Source of the DNA: Prescottella equi
Lineage (GTDB): Bacteria; Actinomycetota; Actinomycetes; Mycobacteriales; Mycobacteriaceae
DNA: 64,000 nt
Direction of reading: 5' to 3'
Assembly: GCF_020171745.1 (NCBI RefSeq)
Contig: NZ_JAIVAH010000018.1
Span: 248,001 to 312,000, forward strand
In this document: in pieces, positions 43,444 to 53,065 of the stretch
Layout: each line of letters opens with the position of its first letter
Position numbering within the stretch: position 1 is the first letter of the stretch
Position numbers and translations under genes: made by a program
Notes under the pieces: generated by a model
What the model was told of the DNA's origin: nothing
The model's input: only the letters and a program-made list of their open reading frames with translations
Database searches by the model: none

Positions 43444-44781
43444 TCAAGCCGCGCGGCGACGCGCCTCCGCGTCCGCCCCCGTCACAGTCGGGTCCTCGGA
43501 GATCGCCGGATTCTCGACGGTGTTCTCCTCGGGGTCCTCGGTGATCGGCTCGGTCTGGGCGGCCACCTCCTTGCCGCGGCCGATCACGATCCACGCGACC
43601 AGCGCGACGACCAGGCAGGTGATCGCGCCGAGCAGCAGTCCGGCACGCCCGCCCCACTGCTGGCTGACCCAGCCGGCGATGGGGCCGCCGATCGCGGTGG
43701 ACCCCATGAACGCCGTGGACCACAGCGCCATGACGCGTCCGCGCATCTGCGGGTCGGCCTCGAGTTGCAGGGTGCTGTTGGTGGTCGAGTTGAACGCGAT
43801 GCTCACCGCACCGACCAGGGCCAGCGCGACCAGTTCGAGCGCGAGGGTGGGCGCGGCCGCCGCCGCGACCAGCGTGAAACCGAAAGCCGCCGCGGCCGCG
43901 ATCAGCACTCGGGTGCCGGTGCGGCCCCACGTGGCGACGAGCAGTCCGCCGCACACCGAGCCGACGCCCATCGCGGCCGTCATGAAGCCGTACGCCTCGG
44001 AGCCGGCACCGAAGGTCTGGTCGGCGACGATCGGCAGCACCACCTGGAACTCGAACGCGAGGCAGCCGATGAACGCCATCATCAGCAGCGGCACCGCGAG
44101 GTTCCGGTTGCCACGCACGTAGCGCAGGCCCTCGCGCAACTGGCCACGCGCCCGTTCCGCCGGTGCGGATCGGTGCAGCGCCGAAGTATCCAGCCGCAGT
44201 AGCGAGCTGACCACCGCGACGAAGCTGGCGGCGTTGAGCAGGAAGCACACGCCGAGGCCACCGGCGGCGATGGTCACACCGGCCACCGCGGGCCCGACTA
44301 TGCGGGAGACGCTGACGAGCGTCGAATTGAGACTGACCGCGTTGCGCAGATCCTGCGGCCCGACCATCTCGAGCAGGAACGATTGCCGCGCAGGGTTTTC
44401 GAAGCACTGATTCAACCCGAGCAGCAGCGCCAGCACATAGACGTGCCAGAGCTCCACGGTGCCGGTGATCGTGAGGACGCCGAGCAGCAGCGCCTGCACA
44501 CCCATGAGCGACTGCAGCCCGATCATCAAGCGACGCTTGTCTGTTCGGTCGGCAATGACGCCGCCGTACGGGCCGAGCAGCAGAATCGGCAGGGTCTGCA
44601 GCGCCACGACGACACCGATCGCGGTGCCGGATCCGGTGAGTTCGAGGACCAGCCAGGACTGCGCGACGGTCTGCATCCAGGTGCCGACGAGCGAGACGCC
44701 CTGCCCGCCGATGAAGAGCCGGAAGTTGCGGTTGGCCAGCGCGGCGAAGGTCTGGCGCCCGAGTTTCGCGGCCGCCGTCAT
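43444..44781 (-). CDS. MFS transporter (enterobactin-exporter EntS/TetV-like)
   Basis: 445 residues with twelve helices. The N-terminus FAALANRNFRLFIGGQGVSL, GPYGGVIADRTDKRRLMIGL between helices 2 and 3 (the A-like motif) and LGVLTITGTVELWHVYVLAL are those of the MFS_3 (EntS/TetV-like) group of drug and siderophore exporters. The ATG at 44781 overlaps the MarR stop by 4 bp, so both are co-translated and MarR probably controls its expression. The C-terminal 45 residues are acidic and cytosolic. The drug or metabolite exported is unknown. Confidence 0.88.
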   Translation of the reverse strand: MTAAAKLGRQTFAALANRNFRLFIGGQGVSLVGTWMQTVAQSWLVLELTGSGTAIGVVVALQTLPILLLGPYGGVIADRTDKRRLMIGLQSLMGVQALLLGVLTITGTVELWHVYVLALLLGLNQCFENPARQSFLLEMVGPQDLRNAVSLNSTLVSVSRIVGPAVAGVTIAAGGLGVCFLLNAASFVAVVSSLLRLDTSALHRSAPAERARGQLREGLRYVRGNRNLAVPLLMMAFIGCLAFEFQVVLPIVADQTFGAGSEAYGFMTAAMGVGSVCGGLLVATWGRTGTRVLIAAAAAFGFTLVAAAAAPTLALELVALALVGAVSIAFNSTTNSTLQLEADPQMRGRVMALWSTAFMGSTAIGGPIAGWVSQQWGGRAGLLLGAITCLVVALVAWIVIGRGKEVAAQTEPITEDPEENTVENPAISEDPTVTGADAEARRRAA

Positions 44782-45242
44782 GAGCGGGCCGCGGCCCGGG
44801 CCTGACACATCCGTTCGCCGAGGGCCTCGAGGGCGGGCAGAGCGTCGAGCAGGTCCTGGGTCTCAGTCTCGGGGAGTTGGCCGAGGTAGTCGGCGAACAG
44901 CAGGGTGCGCTTGTCACGCAACTCGGTGTGCAGGGCGATCCCCTCCGGGGTCGCGGACACCACGATCGCGCGTCCGTCGTCGGGATCCGCGGAGCGCATC
45001 AGCAGGCCCGCTGCCTCCATCTTGCCGATCATCCGCGAGAGCATCGTCGGGTTGAGGGTCTCGATCTCGGCCATCTCGCTGGCCCGGATCGGCCCCCGCC
45101 GCACCGCGGTCGTGAGGATCGAGAACTGCGTCTTGGTCAGTTCACCGCCCGACGTCTGGCGATCGACCTGCCGCGAGATGCGGCCGAGCGCGACCCGCAA
45201 CCGGGACACCTCGTCGTCGTCGAACAGGCTCGTCACAGCCAC
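44778..45242 (-). CDS. MarR-family transcriptional regulator
   Basis: 154 residues. The winged helix is visible: ELTKTQFSILTTAVRRGPIR, ASEMAEIETLNPTMLSRMIG, KMEAAGLLMRSADPDDGRAI with VVSATPEG as the wing. Such proteins bind palindromes as dimers and are released by phenolic or drug ligands. It is co-translated with the downstream MFS gene (ATGA). A CTTGC-N6-GCAAG inverted repeat 10 bp upstream is the probable operator. The ATG/GTG at 45242 has AGGAGG 4 bases upstream. Confidence 0.86.
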   Translation of the reverse strand: MAVTSLFDDDEVSRLRVALGRISRQVDRQTSGGELTKTQFSILTTAVRRGPIRASEMAEIETLNPTMLSRMIGKMEAAGLLMRSADPDDGRAIVVSATPEGIALHTELRDKRTLLFADYLGQLPETETQDLLDALPALEALGERMCQARAAARS

Positions 45243-45252
45243 CTCCTATTTA

Positions 45253-45268
45253 CTTGCTTATCGGCAAG
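45253..45268. promoter_or_regulatory. probable MarR operator
   Basis: CTTGC-TTATCG-GCAAG, a 16-bp inverted repeat directly before the ribosome binding site of the MarR-MFS pair. Spacing and half-site length fit MarR operators. Confidence 0.55.
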
Positions 45269-45455
45269 CATACACCTAGGGGTCAAATCCTCACCCCCGA
45301 GACCACGCGACCCGACTTCGGAAGCGCTCCTATCACCGCCCCTCAGGGGAGGAAAACACGTTCCCGATCATCGGGAGGCCGAAGGACGGCCAATGATGCA
45401 CATCACATGCTGTTGCCCGAATGTCCTAGGCCACAATCCCATTCGGAGGTAATTG

Positions 45456-47063
45456 ATGGGTCGCAATACCCACCCCACACGGCAAGCCCTTGTCGCCGTC
45501 TGCGCGTTCAGCGTCACCGTGCTGCTCACTTCGTGCGCCGGCAGCCACGCGGACGCCGACTCGGCCGCTTCGGAATCTTCACTCGAGATCGGGATGGTGA
45601 ATACACAGAAGGAAGTCGGCGCACCGGCCAGAGGAGGAACACTCACCTTCAGCGGATACTCGCCGACAACAACACTCGACCCGGCGAGAACTCAGGTCGC
45701 AGGATCCGCTGGAGGTAGCGAACTCGCAGCGATCTATGACGTCCTCGTACGCTACGACCCGGTCGCCCAGTCTTTCGAGCCACAACTGGCGCAGTCGCTC
45801 GAGCCGAGTTCCGACAGCAAGACCTGGACGTTGACCCTGCGACGTGACGTGACCTTCAGCGACGGCACACCTTTCGATTCGAAGTCAGTGGTGGCCAGCA
45901 TCGCGCGCTACGTTTCCAACAAGGGGCCACAGTCCGCCCTGTGGACGTCCAAGGTTGCGTCGATGGACACTCCCGATACGGAAACCGTCGTGTTCAACCT
46001 CACGGAACCGTGGACGGGAATTGAGTCCATGCTCTCCGGCGGGCCTGGCATGATCGTTGCCCCCACGGCCCAGCAGGGAGACAAGTTCACTCCGGTCGGA
46101 GCGGGAGCCTTCACGCTCGAGAAGTTCGCCCCGAACGATGAACTGGTGTTGACAGCTCGTCCCGACTACCACGGCGGCCCGCCGAACATCGACAAGTTGC
46201 GGATGATCAGCATTGTCGGTGCTCAGGCGACTGCTGAAGCGCTCGAGACGGGCGGTGTGGACGTGGCATACATGCGCACGCTGGCGCCGATTCTCGAGCT
46301 GATCGCAGGCGGATACCCGGGATTCGTCGACATCCCCTCACTCGGCTATCTCGCAAATGTGAACATGGCTCCCGGACGCCCGGGAGCAGATCTCCGTGTA
46401 CGAAAGGCCATCGCGTACGCAGTCGATCCGGACACTCTGAACCAACGCGTCAACGATGGCCGGGGATTGCCCGGGCAGACGATCTTCCAGGACACCTCCC
46501 GTTGGGAGAATGACGTGCCGCCTGTCGGCGTCGACCCCGCGAAGGCCAAGGAACTGTTGGGTCAGGCGAAAGCCGATGGGTACGACGGCAAGCTCACCTA
46601 TCTCGCATATCAAGAACCGTCCTCGCAGGCCACGGCACTCGCGGTTCAAGCGATGCTCAACGCGGTCGGGTTCGATGTGAACATCGAGTCGGTCAACAAT
46701 GTCGGCGATCAGATCAAGCGCATGTATGTCGATCGAGACTTCGACATGGCTTCGGGCTCACTGTCGCTCTCCGAGGCCGATCCGTTCGAGCGATTGGCCA
46801 TCAACACCAGTTCCGGGGCCCCGAGCAACATCACGGGCTACTCCGATGCCCAGATGGACACGCTTCTGGACCAGTTGGGTGTCGCGATCACCGACGAGGA
46901 CAAGAAGTCGGTGCTGGCCCGCATCCAGCAACGCGCCAACGAAACCCTGCCGTGGCAGGTGTGGGGAAACACGCCGACCTTCGATGTCTGGAATCAGAAC
47001 GTTCACGGGCTGAAGGTGACCATCGACGGCATTCTGCTGTTCGACGAGTCGTGGAAGAACTGA
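45456..47063 (+). CDS. family 5 (peptide/nickel-type) ABC solute-binding lipoprotein
   Basis: 535 residues. Signal peptide with lipobox LLTSC (Cys ~28), Ala/Ser linker, then the SBP_bac_5 fold: GGTLTFSGYSPTTTLDPART, YDVLVRYDPVAQSFEPQLAQ, SLEPSSDSKTWTLTLRRDVT, FSDGTPFDSKSVVASIARYV and RPGADLRVRKAIAYAVDPDT. Such proteins deliver peptides, sugars or small organic compounds to a Dpp/Opp-type permease. No permease or ATPase is adjacent, so it is an orphan. I chose the ATG at 45456 (GGAGGT five bases upstream) over the TTG at 45453. Downstream lie an SDR and IclR regulator, suggesting uptake of a catabolic substrate. Confidence 0.88.
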   Translation: MGRNTHPTRQALVAVCAFSVTVLLTSCAGSHADADSAASESSLEIGMVNTQKEVGAPARGGTLTFSGYSPTTTLDPARTQVAGSAGGSELAAIYDVLVRYDPVAQSFEPQLAQSLEPSSDSKTWTLTLRRDVTFSDGTPFDSKSVVASIARYVSNKGPQSALWTSKVASMDTPDTETVVFNLTEPWTGIESMLSGGPGMIVAPTAQQGDKFTPVGAGAFTLEKFAPNDELVLTARPDYHGGPPNIDKLRMISIVGAQATAEALETGGVDVAYMRTLAPILELIAGGYPGFVDIPSLGYLANVNMAPGRPGADLRVRKAIAYAVDPDTLNQRVNDGRGLPGQTIFQDTSRWENDVPPVGVDPAKAKELLGQAKADGYDGKLTYLAYQEPSSQATALAVQAMLNAVGFDVNIESVNNVGDQIKRMYVDRDFDMASGSLSLSEADPFERLAINTSSGAPSNITGYSDAQMDTLLDQLGVAITDEDKKSVLARIQQRANETLPWQVWGNTPTFDVWNQNVHGLKVTIDGILLFDESWKN

Positions 47064-47075
47064 TACTCCCGACAA

Positions 47076-47113
47076 ACTCGGACTTCGGCGAGCCTCCGGC
47101 CCGAGGTCCGAGT
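47076..47113. terminator. terminator hairpin 1 between convergent genes
   Basis: 13-bp arms ACTCGGACTTCGG and CCGAGGTCCGAGT with one G-U pair, loop 12 bases, 13 bp after the solute-binding protein stop. First of two tandem hairpins. Confidence 0.7.
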
Positions 47114-47158
47114 CCCGGTGGAGCACTCACCTCAGCAGCGGCGGAGTGCTTCACCGGG
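47114..47158. terminator. terminator hairpin 2 between convergent genes
   Basis: 15-bp arms CCCGGTGGAGCACTC and GAGTGCTTCACCGGG with one G-U pair and a 15-base loop, immediately after hairpin 1 and 22 bp before the end of the convergent SDR gene. Confidence 0.65.
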
Positions 47159-47179
47159 AGAACCTGCGCTGATGCCCCG

Positions 47180-48025
47180 TCACGCGGTGACGCGTGCGGC
47201 CGTTCCTGCATCGACCGGCAGAACGACACCGCTGATATGGGCGCTCGATTCATCGGCGAGGAACAGCACGGCCCGAGTGATCTCGGAAGCTTCGAGCCAG
47301 GGAACCGGCATTGCGTGCACCGACTGGAAGACCGGCGCCACGTCGTCGACCGTCGGCGCGTCGAGATCGGGGCGCATGTGGCGGTACAGCGCGCTGTTGT
47401 GAACCATCGGGGTCGAGATATTACCCGGGGCAACCGCATTGACGGTGACACCGAACTGCGCGAGATCGAGGGCAGCGCTCTTCGTCAGCCCGATCACGCC
47501 CCACTTGGATGCGGAATAGGCGATGGTGTTGGTGCATCCGCCCCGGCCGAGGTTCGACGCGGTGGTGATGATGCGACCATAGCCGCGTTCGGCCATTCCG
47601 CGCGAGACAGCGGCAATCGTGTGGAAGACGCCCGTGAGGTTCGAGGAGATCGTCTCGTTCCACACTTCCGACGTTGCCGACTGGACAGATGCCATCACGG
47701 ATACGCCGGCGTTGGCCACGGCAATGTCGATCTTCCCGAACTCCTTCTCCGCTCGGGCCACCAGCGAGTCCATCGCGGCACGATTCGCCGTGTCGGCGAC
47801 GACCGAGATGCAGCGTCGACCGGCAGCCTCGACCAATCGAACAGTCTCGGCCAAGTCATATTTCGTCGCCAACGGGTAAGTCACGACATCACTGCCGCCG
47901 AACTCGTTCAAGCGGTCAACGAGCACCACGTCCGCACCCTGTTCCGCGAACGCAATCGCGTGAGAGCGGCCCTGTCCCCGGGCCGCACCGGTAACCAGGG
48001 CGACCTTTCCTTCGAAGCTGTTCAC
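47180..48025 (-). CDS. mycofactocin-type short-chain dehydrogenase/reductase
   Basis: 281 residues. The nucleotide motif VALVTGAARGQGRSHAIAFA with EQGADVVLVD is the hallmark of mycofactocin-coupled SDRs, which hold NAD(H) tightly and exchange electrons with mycofactocin. The catalytic set is ANAGVS, IITTASNLGRGG (Ser) and IAYSASKWGVIGLTKS (Tyr, Lys). The oxidised substrate is an alcohol or hydroxyl of unknown nature. GTG at 48025 with GGAGGAG upstream. It follows the IclR gene on the same strand by 59 bp. Mycofactocin biosynthesis genes are not in the window. Confidence 0.87.
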   Translation of the reverse strand: MNSFEGKVALVTGAARGQGRSHAIAFAEQGADVVLVDRLNEFGGSDVVTYPLATKYDLAETVRLVEAAGRRCISVVADTANRAAMDSLVARAEKEFGKIDIAVANAGVSVMASVQSATSEVWNETISSNLTGVFHTIAAVSRGMAERGYGRIITTASNLGRGGCTNTIAYSASKWGVIGLTKSAALDLAQFGVTVNAVAPGNISTPMVHNSALYRHMRPDLDAPTVDDVAPVFQSVHAMPVPWLEASEITRAVLFLADESSAHISGVVLPVDAGTAARVTA

Positions 48026-48084
48026 AACTCTCCTCCAAATCCGTGCCCACGGCACATCCGATCTGCTCATTGCAGTACAAGGAA

Positions 48085-48909
48085 TTACGTCACGAGCACG
48101 GGCCGGTCACTAGTACGACGTTTCGCTTCTCGATCGGCGATCACCTTCGAGATCTGGTAGGCGGTTTCGGCTACACGGGGAACGAAGCGGTCAATGGAGG
48201 TCGCGCCGGTTTGCTCCCACACGGAGACTGCCGCTATCGGCCTGCACCGCTGGCTTCGGATCGCGAAGGCGACACTGTCCAGTCCGGGGCCACGTCGGAG
48301 CCGTTCGATCGAGGACCCGTGCCCACGCCGGATCCGGGCGAGCTCCCGGTGCAGGACAGCGATGCTCCACCCAGCAGCCCACTCCGCACCAGTTCCCTCC
48401 AGGAGTCCGTCGACGTGTTCCGGGCTCAAACACGCGAGCATCGCTCTACCACTGGACGTCCTGTGCGCGGGCCATCGGAACCTCGCCGTCGCAGGGTGGG
48501 CGGGGATCGAGCGTCCTCCGACACGGTCGAGGAAGACCTCTTCCCCACGGTCCAGCGTCGTGAGGAGGACCATCGCGCCGGTCTGCAGGTGCAGCTTGAG
48601 TAGGGCATCCCCCGCAGCAGCTCGAATTTCCCCATCGATTCGGTCCTGACCGCCCAGAGCTCGGGGGCCGAGAAAATATCCGTGTTCGGCGCGGTCGAGC
48701 CATCGCATTCGAACGAGTTGATCGAGGATCCGGTGTGTAGTCGAGCGCGGCAACTGAGTCCTGTGGGTGATCTCCTGCAGGTTCAGCTGTAGCCAGTGCC
48801 GCTGATCGAAGGCGTCGAGGATAATTGTCATCCGCTCGACCATCGAGAGTCGGGAATCAGATCGTCCGGTCGAATACTGTTCATTCTCAGTATAATTGGT
48901 AGCCGTCAT
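48085..48909 (-). CDS. IclR-family transcriptional regulator
   Basis: 274 residues. Winged HTH: RLSMVERMTIILDAFDQRHW, LQLNLQEITHRTQLPRSTTH with RILDQLVRMRWLDR. The C-terminal GAF-like effector domain has GAMVLLTTLDRGEEVFLDRV and TSSGRAMLACLSPEHV, the usual IclR core. The ATG at 48909 has GGAG seven bases upstream; an open extension to 49005 would cross a strong terminator and was rejected. It precedes the mycofactocin-type SDR on the same strand and probably controls it and perhaps the solute-binding protein. Such regulators govern catabolic operons. Confidence 0.84.
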   Translation of the reverse strand: MTATNYTENEQYSTGRSDSRLSMVERMTIILDAFDQRHWLQLNLQEITHRTQLPRSTTHRILDQLVRMRWLDRAEHGYFLGPRALGGQDRIDGEIRAAAGDALLKLHLQTGAMVLLTTLDRGEEVFLDRVGGRSIPAHPATARFRWPAHRTSSGRAMLACLSPEHVDGLLEGTGAEWAAGWSIAVLHRELARIRRGHGSSIERLRRGPGLDSVAFAIRSQRCRPIAAVSVWEQTGATSIDRFVPRVAETAYQISKVIADREAKRRTSDRPVLVT

Positions 48910-48955
48910 CGTGATCTCCAGCAGGGAACCGGCCCGAGACCGGTTGATGCGCGCG

Positions 48956-48996
48956 AGCTTCGGTGGCCCCGCCACGGGTGCGGGGCCACCGAAGCT
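48956..48996. terminator. strong hairpin between the SnoaL-like and IclR genes
   Basis: Perfect 17-bp arms AGCTTCGGTGGCCCCGC and GCGGGGCCACCGAAGCT around the loop CACGGGT, followed on the plus strand by TTCT. It lies 25 bp beyond the SnoaL-like stop (leftward) and would end the transcript coming from the cys region. Confidence 0.85.
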
Positions 48997-49021
48997 TTCT
49001 GGCATAGGACATTTCGGCAGA

Positions 49022-49384
49022 TCAGCCGATGAGCGCCTTGATGTCCGGCACGGCGGTGATCGAGACGATCTTGCACTCGTCGTCGAACTCGAACAGGTCG
49101 GTGGAGCCGAAGTCCTTCAGTCCTTCGCGCTCGACACGCATCATCATCGCGGCGAACTTGCCGACGACGGTGACCGGCGTCAGCAGGCTGACGGTGAACG
49201 GCGTGTTCTCGGACTCGGCGAAGAACGCCCGGATCTCGTCGTGGCCCCGGTTGGTCCGGACGCCGACAGGTTCGTGCTGGACCGCATCCGCGGCGAACAG
49301 TTCCATCAGGCCGTCTGTGTCGTGAGCGGCAAGCAACCTGACATACGTCTCGACCGCGGTGCGGACTTCGTCACGGTTGGGCAT
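49022..49384 (-). CDS. SnoaL/ketosteroid-isomerase-like (NTF2-fold) protein
   Basis: 120 residues. VRTAVETYVRLLAAHDTDGL, MELFAADAVQHEPVGVRTNR, GHDEIRAFFAESENTPFTVS and a strand-rich end (STDLFEFDDECKIVSITAVP) give the NTF2-like cone of SnoaL/KSI proteins. These enzymes isomerise steroid or polyketide enones or act as hydrolases. AGGAG eight bases upstream of the ATG at 49384. It follows cysNC leftward by 68 bp and precedes a strong terminator, so it is probably the last gene of the tetR-cysQ-cysD-cysNC run. Confidence 0.8.
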   Translation of the reverse strand: MPNRDEVRTAVETYVRLLAAHDTDGLMELFAADAVQHEPVGVRTNRGHDEIRAFFAESENTPFTVSLLTPVTVVGKFAAMMMRVEREGLKDFGSTDLFEFDDECKIVSITAVPDIKALIG

Positions 49385-49452
49385 GGGTACTCCTTCTTGT
49401 TGGGTGTGAAACTTGGATGGCCGGAGAGAATCCCGGCGGACGGGACACGCGG

Positions 49453-51354
49453 TCAGGCGATGATGGCCCTGCGGCGGAGATGATCGATGATCTGCACGCT
49501 CGCCTCCTCGGGCGAGGTGGCGGTGGTGTCGATACGCAGCTCGGGATCCTCCGGAGCTTCGTACGGCGAATCGACGCCGGTGAAGTTGGCGAGTTCCCCG
49601 CGCCGGGCCTTCCGGTAGAGCCCCTTGGGATCTCGTTCCTCGGCGACCTCGATCGGGGTGTCGACGAACACCTCACAGAAGCGGTCCTCGCCGACCAGCT
49701 CCCGCGCCGCGTCCCGCTCCGCCCGGAACGGAGAGATGAACGACGCCAACACGATCAGCCCAGCGTCGGCCATCAACCGGGCCACCTCGGTGACCCGCCG
49801 AATGTTCTCGACGCGATCGGCCTCGGTGAAGCCGAGATCACGGTTGAGGCCGTGCCGCACGTTGTCACCGTCGAGGAGATAGGTGTGGCAGCCCAGTGCG
49901 TGCAGTCGGCATTCGAGTTCGTTGGCGATGGTGGACTTGCCGGAGCCGGACAGGCCGGTGAACCACAACACCTGCGGGAGGTGACCGTTCAGCGTCGCCC
50001 GAGCCGTGCCGTCGACATCGACGGCCTGCCAGTGGATGTTGTCCGATCGGCGCAGCGAGTGCCCGATCATGCCGGCACCGACGGTGGTGTTGGTGAGCCG
50101 GTCGATCAGGATGAAGCCGCCGGTATCCCGGTTGTCCACGTAGGGGTCGAACGGCACCGGCCGGTCGAAACTGATGTTGCAGACACCGATCTCGTTGAGC
50201 GCGAGGGTGTTCGTGGCGGTCTTCTCGAGTGTGTTCACGTTGATCTTGTACTTCGGCCGGGTGATCCGCGCCTGCACCGTCATGGCCCCGATCTGGCACA
50301 GGTACGGACGCTCGGGCAGCATCTCGTGCTCACCCATCCACACCACGTGCGCTTCGAACTGGTCCGCGACGCCGGGCAGGGCGTCGGCGACAGCGAGCAC
50401 GTCGCCGCGACTGATGTCGATCTCGTCGGTGAGGGTGACGGTGACGGACTGGCCGGCGACGGACTCGTCGAGGTCCCCGTTCATCGTGACGATCCGGTCG
50501 ACGGTGGATTCCTTGCCGCTGGGCAGCACACGAACACGGTCCCCGGGGCGCACGGCGCCGCTCACGATCTGACCTGAGAAGCCACGGAAGTCGAGGTCCG
50601 GACGGTTGACCCACTGCACCGGCATCCGGAACGGACGGGTCCGGAGGTCGTCGTCGATCTCTACGGTCTCGAGATGCTCGATCAGAGACGGACCCTGGTA
50701 CCAGTCGGTGTTCGCACTGCGTTCGGTGAGGTTGTCACCCAAGTAGGCGGACAACGGGATCGCGACGACGTCGGTGAGACCGATCTCGGCCGCGAACGCG
50801 GAGTAGTCGGCGAAGATCTCCTCGAAGACCTCCTGCGAGTAGTCGACGAGATCGAGCTTGTTCACCGCGAGGACCACGTGTCGGATACCGAGCAGCGAGA
50901 CGAGGTAGGAGTGTCGGCGGGTCTGGGTGAGGACTCCTTTGCGGGCGTCGATCAGGATCACCGCGAGGTCGGCGGTCGAGGCGCCGGTGACCATGTTGCG
51001 CGTGTACTGCTCGTGTCCGGGGGTGTCGGCGACGACGAACTTGCGCCGCTCGGTGGTGAAGTAACGGTAGGCGACGTCGATCGTGATGCCCTGCTCCCGC
51101 TCGGCCGCCAATCCGTCCACCAGCAAGGCGAAGTCGAGGCCGTCACCCTGGGTGCCGACCTTGCGAGAATCGGCCTCGAGCGAGGACAACTGGTCCTCGA
51201 ACACCAGCTTCGATTCGTACAGCAGTCGGCCGATCAGCGTGCTCTTGCCGTCGTCGACGCTGCCGCACGTGATGAAGCGCAGCATGGACTTGTTCGCGTG
51301 CCGCTCGAGGTACTGCTCGATGTCGTCGGCGATCAGCTCCGAAGGCTGAGTCAT
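49453..51354 (-). CDS. cysNC: sulfate adenylyltransferase subunit 1 fused to adenylylsulfate kinase
   Basis: 633 residues. The N-terminal half is the GTPase Cys[21 protein letters not shown] (G1), [19 protein letters not shown] (G3), [13 protein letters not shown] (G4) and two beta-barrels. The C-terminal third is APS kinase Cys[21 protein letters not shown] and [17 protein letters not shown]. The fusion drives APS formation with GTP and then phosphorylates it to PAPS. The ATG at 51354 shares one base with the cysD stop (TGATG), so it is co-translated with its catalytic partner. It is in a run tetR-cysQ-cysD-cysNC, suggesting PAPS made for the sulfotransferase rather than only for cysteine. 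Confidence 0.96.
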   Translation of the reverse strand: MTQPSELIADDIEQYLERHANKSMLRFITCGSVDDGKSTLIGRLLYESKLVFEDQLSSLEADSRKVGTQGDGLDFALLVDGLAAEREQGITIDVAYRYFTTERRKFVVADTPGHEQYTRNMVTGASTADLAVILIDARKGVLTQTRRHSYLVSLLGIRHVVLAVNKLDLVDYSQEVFEEIFADYSAFAAEIGLTDVVAIPLSAYLGDNLTERSANTDWYQGPSLIEHLETVEIDDDLRTRPFRMPVQWVNRPDLDFRGFSGQIVSGAVRPGDRVRVLPSGKESTVDRIVTMNGDLDESVAGQSVTVTLTDEIDISRGDVLAVADALPGVADQFEAHVVWMGEHEMLPERPYLCQIGAMTVQARITRPKYKINVNTLEKTATNTLALNEIGVCNISFDRPVPFDPYVDNRDTGGFILIDRLTNTTVGAGMIGHSLRRSDNIHWQAVDVDGTARATLNGHLPQVLWFTGLSGSGKSTIANELECRLHALGCHTYLLDGDNVRHGLNRDLGFTEADRVENIRRVTEVARLMADAGLIVLASFISPFRAERDAARELVGEDRFCEVFVDTPIEVAEERDPKGLYRKARRGELANFTGVDSPYEAPEDPELRIDTTATSPEEASVQIIDHLRRRAIIA

Positions 51355-52274
51355 CAGAAGTAACCCTCCTGCTTCTTCTTCTCCATCGAGGCGCTGCTGT
51401 CGTGGTCGATCACGCGTCCCTGACGCTCCGACGTGGTGGTCAGCAACATTTCCTGGATGACGTCGGTCAAAGTTTCTGCGGTGGACTCCACGGCGCCGGT
51501 GAGCGGGTAGCAGCCGAGCGTGCGGAATCGCACGCTCTTGAGCTCGGGAATCTCGCCTGGCCGCAACGGCATTCGGTCGTCGTCGACCATGATCAGGGTG
51601 CCGTCCCGCTCGACCACCGGACGCTCGGCCGCGAAGTACAGCGGGACGATCGGGATGTTCTCCTGCCGGATGTACTCCCACACGTCCAGTTCGGTCCAGT
51701 TCGACAACGGGAACACCCGCAGCGTCTCGCCGGGCGAGCGCCGGACGTTGTACATGCGCCACAGTTCGGGGCGCTGCCGCTTGGGATCCCAGCGGTGCTC
51801 CGCCGAGCGGATCGAGAAGACACGCTCCTTGGCGCGGGACTTCTCCTCGTCACGGCGGGCGCCACCGAACGCGGTATCGAACTTGTGGAGGTCGAGGGCC
51901 TGCTTGAGACCTTCGGTCTTCCACATGTCGGTGTGCGTCGACGATCCGTGCGTGAACGGGTTGATCCCCTTCTCCACACACTCCGGATTCTGGTGGACGA
52001 GGAGATCGAAATCACCTGCGGCAGCGGACTCGTCACGCAGCTTGTACATCTCCCGGAACTTCCACGTCGTGTCCACGTGCAGCAGCGGGAACGGCAGCTT
52101 GGACGGGTAGAACGCCTTGCGGGCAAGGTGCAGCATCACCGCACTGTCCTTACCGACCGAGTACAGCATCACGGGGTTCTCGCTCCCCGCGACGGCCTCG
52201 CGCATGATGTGGATACTCTCGGCCTCGAGCCGCTCCAGATGGGTCAGGGTCTTGTCGATCGAGGGGCTTCTCAT
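51354..52274 (-). CDS. cysD: sulfate adenylyltransferase subunit 2
   Basis: 306 residues. The PP-loop ATP pyrophosphatase motif is [20 protein letters not shown]. Other CysD features are [39 protein letters not shown] and [20 protein letters not shown]. It adenylates sulfate, with CysN hydrolysing GTP to drive it. It overlaps cysQ by 4 bp upstream (ATGA) and abuts cysNC downstream, forming one operon. The presence of cysQ in the operon shows that PAP is expected as by-product. Confidence 0.96.
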   Translation of the reverse strand: MRSPSIDKTLTHLERLEAESIHIMREAVAGSENPVMLYSVGKDSAVMLHLARKAFYPSKLPFPLLHVDTTWKFREMYKLRDESAAAGDFDLLVHQNPECVEKGINPFTHGSSTHTDMWKTEGLKQALDLHKFDTAFGGARRDEEKSRAKERVFSIRSAEHRWDPKRQRPELWRMYNVRRSPGETLRVFPLSNWTELDVWEYIRQENIPIVPLYFAAERPVVERDGTLIMVDDDRMPLRPGEIPELKSVRFRTLGCYPLTGAVESTAETLTDVIQEMLLTTTSERQGRVIDHDSSASMEKKKQEGYF

Positions 52275-53053
52275 CGCCGAAGTGCCTCCAGGGCCTTACC
52301 AGCCAGCTCGGGCCGGCAGATCAGTAGGTCGGGCAGCCAGGGGTTTTCCTGGTTGTAGATCAGATCGGAACCGTCGATCCGCGAAACATGCAGTCCCGCA
52401 GCGCGAGCAACAGCAGCGGGTGCAGCGGAGTCCCACTCGTACTGCCCCCCGGTGTGCGCGTACACGTCCGCATCACCACGCACCACCGCCATCGCCTTCG
52501 CGCCGGCAGAGCCCATCTCGATCAACTCGGCACCCAACGCGGACGCCATCGCCATCACCGGCTCGGGACGTCGAGTGCGGCTGACGACGACGCGCGGCGC
52601 GGGCGGAATCGGTTGCGCGAGGCTGTCGAAGTGCGCATCACTCGAATAGGTGACACCGAGCGCCGGCATCGCCACAGCACCGGCGGTCAGCTCACCGCCC
52701 TCGACAAGCGCGACATGCACAGCCCAGTCATCGCGACCCGGCTCACCGAACTCGCGGGTCCCGTCGAGCGGATCGACGATCCATACCCTGTCGGCCGACA
52801 GACGGGCATGATCGTCGGCGCCCTCCTCGGACAGCACGGCATCTTCGGGAAACCACTCGGCCAGCAGCGCGGCAAGAAGCTCGTGGCTCATCCGATCGCC
52901 CGACTTCCGCAGCTCGGCAGGATCTGTTCCTGCGGCAGCGTTCTCACGAAGAGCGAGAAGCCGGCGGCCCGCCTCCGTCGCCAACTCCGCGGCAACGACG
53001 GCACTGCTGCCCGAACCCGCCCGGGGGCGGACGGGGTTGTCTGCTCTGTTCAT
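52271..53053 (-). CDS. cysQ: 3'(2'),5'-bisphosphate nucleotidase
   Basis: 260 residues of the inositol-monophosphatase superfamily. The metal-binding motifs are [20 protein letters not shown] with [10 protein letters not shown], and the late [20 protein letters not shown] (W-D motif). CysQ hydrolyses PAP, the product of sulfotransferases and of PAPS reduction, to AMP. ATG at 53053 is preceded by GGAG. It overlaps cysD by 4 bp, and the TetR gene ends 12 bp upstream, so regulator and enzyme are probably one transcript. Confidence 0.93.
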   Translation of the reverse strand: MNRADNPVRPRAGSGSSAVVAAELATEAGRRLLALRENAAAGTDPAELRKSGDRMSHELLAALLAEWFPEDAVLSEEGADDHARLSADRVWIVDPLDGTREFGEPGRDDWAVHVALVEGGELTAGAVAMPALGVTYSSDAHFDSLAQPIPPAPRVVVSRTRRPEPVMAMASALGAELIEMGSAGAKAMAVVRGDADVYAHTGGQYEWDSAAPAAVARAAGLHVSRIDGSDLIYNQENPWLPDLLICRPELAGKALEALRR

Positions 53054-53065
53054 TCATAGCTCCAG

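Noticed and set aside
48909-49005. Longer IclR protein starting at 49005
   Set aside because: The extension would be translated from a strong 17-bp-arm hairpin, while the ATG at 48909 has its own ribosome binding site.
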